64,000 bases of DNA from Cylindrospermopsis curvispora GIHE-G1 (GTDB lineage: Bacteria; Cyanobacteriota; Cyanobacteriia; Cyanobacteriales; Nostocaceae), in the NCBI RefSeq assembly GCF_014489415.1, contig NZ_CP060822.1, forward strand, positions 2,837,501-2,901,500, in the 5' to 3' direction. Under the pieces are notes generated by a model. It was not told the DNA's origin. It was given only the letters and a program-made list of their open reading frames with translations, and searched no databases. A program made the position numbers and the translations under genes. Positions 63,451 to 64,000 of this stretch are shown here, in pieces. Within the stretch, counting starts at the first letter, position 1. Every line of letters begins with the position of its first letter.

Positions 63451-64000
63451 TTATTCGATCACACGGTCAATTAAACCATATTCTTTGGCTTCTTGGGCTG
63501 ACATAAAGAAATCCCTATCCATATCCTTTTCAATTTTAGATAGGACTTGACCAGTATTGTCAGCATAAATTTGGTTGAGCTGATGACGGATACGTAGAAT
63601 TTCCCTAGCTTCGATTTCAATGTCAGAAGCTTGGCCACGAGTACCACCGGAAGGTTGGTGAATCATAATTCGGGAATGGGGTAGAGCTAAACGTTTACCC
63701 TTCGCTCCAGCAGATAGGAGGAAGGATCCCATGGAAGCAGCTAAACCAACACAAATTGTAATGACTTCCGATTTAATGTACTGTATAGTATCATAAATTG
63801 CCATTCCTGCAGTTACAGATCCACCAGGAGAATTGATATACAGGTAAATCGGCTTGGTCTGATCATCGGAATCTAAGTAAAGCAAATAGGCAACAATGGC
63901 ATTAGCTATACCATCATCTACCTCTTCAGTGAGGAAAATAATTCGCTCCCGAAATAGACGATCCTCTAGATCAATCCATTGCTCGTAATTACTACCAGGA
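63451..64000 (-). CDS. clpP: ATP-dependent Clp protease proteolytic subunit ClpP (5' end beyond window)
   Basis: The frame is open to the right edge (first full codon 63999), encoding at least 182 residues: [20 protein letters not shown] onward. Catalytic serine is in [10 protein letters not shown], histidine in IMIHQPSGG, with the aspartate further on. The N-terminus, including the propeptide, lies outside. The family is a serine peptidase that works with ClpC or ClpX. Cyanobacteria carry several ClpP paralogues; which one cannot be told from this fragment. Confidence 0.93.
   Translation of the reverse strand, partial: PGSNYEQWIDLEDRLFRERIIFLTEEVDDGIANAIVAYLLYLDSDDQTKPIYLYINSPGGSVTAGMAIYDTIQYIKSEVITICVGLAASMGSFLLSAGAKGKRLALPHSRIMIHQPSGGTRGQASDIEIEAREILRIRHQLNQIYADNTGQVLSKIEKDMDRDFFMSAQEAKEYGLIDRVIE

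Overview
The window is chromosomal DNA from a filamentous, probably nostocalean, cyanobacterium. The evidence is a cpc phycocyanin operon with lyase and linker genes, apcD and psaK, many HIP1 palindromes (GCGATCGC), and numerous cyanobacteria-type genes (CHAD, DUF2214, DUF3782, DUF4359, PatA-like, RRM protein next to rpsU). The AT-rich base composition and the absence of phycoerythrocyanin (pec) genes beside cpc fit a Raphidiopsis/Cylindrospermopsis-like genome. That genus is an inference I could not test.

Layout. 1-9 kb: an orphan soluble TPR-histidine kinase with 13 nearly identical 102-bp repeats, then a minus-strand block (cysK, a 1-Cys peroxiredoxin, a membrane protein, a YgfZ-like protein, a two-gene ABC-2 exporter). 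9.1-12.1 kb: a phosphonate/phosphite import operon phnC-phnD-phnE behind a candidate Pho box; phnD carries a one-base frameshift. 12-21 kb: glycosyltransferase plus hydrolase, DUF3782 protein, oxidoreductase, TxlA-like thioredoxin, NIL-ferredoxin/CHAD pair, cyanophycinase-like peptidase, GT4 glycosyltransferase. 21-25.5 kb: lepA, nfu, sufE, psaK, apcD. 25.5-28 kb: rlmD between two same-orientation derivatives of one IS200/IS605 (TnpB-type) element, a 312-bp copy without a gene and a 654-bp copy keeping the C-terminal half of tnpB. 28-37.6 kb: anti-sigma-like kinase, asnS, yraN, a heme-binding DUF3365 protein followed by an MscS channel with an added C-terminal sensor-like domain, ATP-grasp and phosphorylase genes. 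37.7-44.9 kb: the phycocyanin operon cpcB-A-C-D-E-F and three cpcG genes on the minus strand, with strong inverted repeats between cpcA and cpcC. 44.9-49.2 kb: rluD-like, PatA-like regulator, siroheme genes cobA and sirB, tRNA-His.

49.2-50.4 kb holds the most striking feature. The single-stranded-DNA-binding protein gene ssb (minus strand) is split after codon 21 by a 739-nt group II intron with no ORF. The intron starts GTGCG, has a textbook domain V, ends in AC and has a candidate EBS1 matching the exon; joining the exons restores an intact 120-residue SSB. 50.4-64 kb: mreBCD, ribD, clpB, rsmI, a PfkB kinase translationally coupled to a CysQ-like phosphatase, an RRM protein with rpsU, a second rpsU of only 59 codons, a geranylgeranyl-reductase-family gene, and clpP running off the right edge.

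Most genes are housekeeping or photosynthetic. The accessory signal lies in the intron, the nested TnpB-element relics around apcD/rlmD and upstream of ssb, the frameshifted phnD and the homogenised TPR array.
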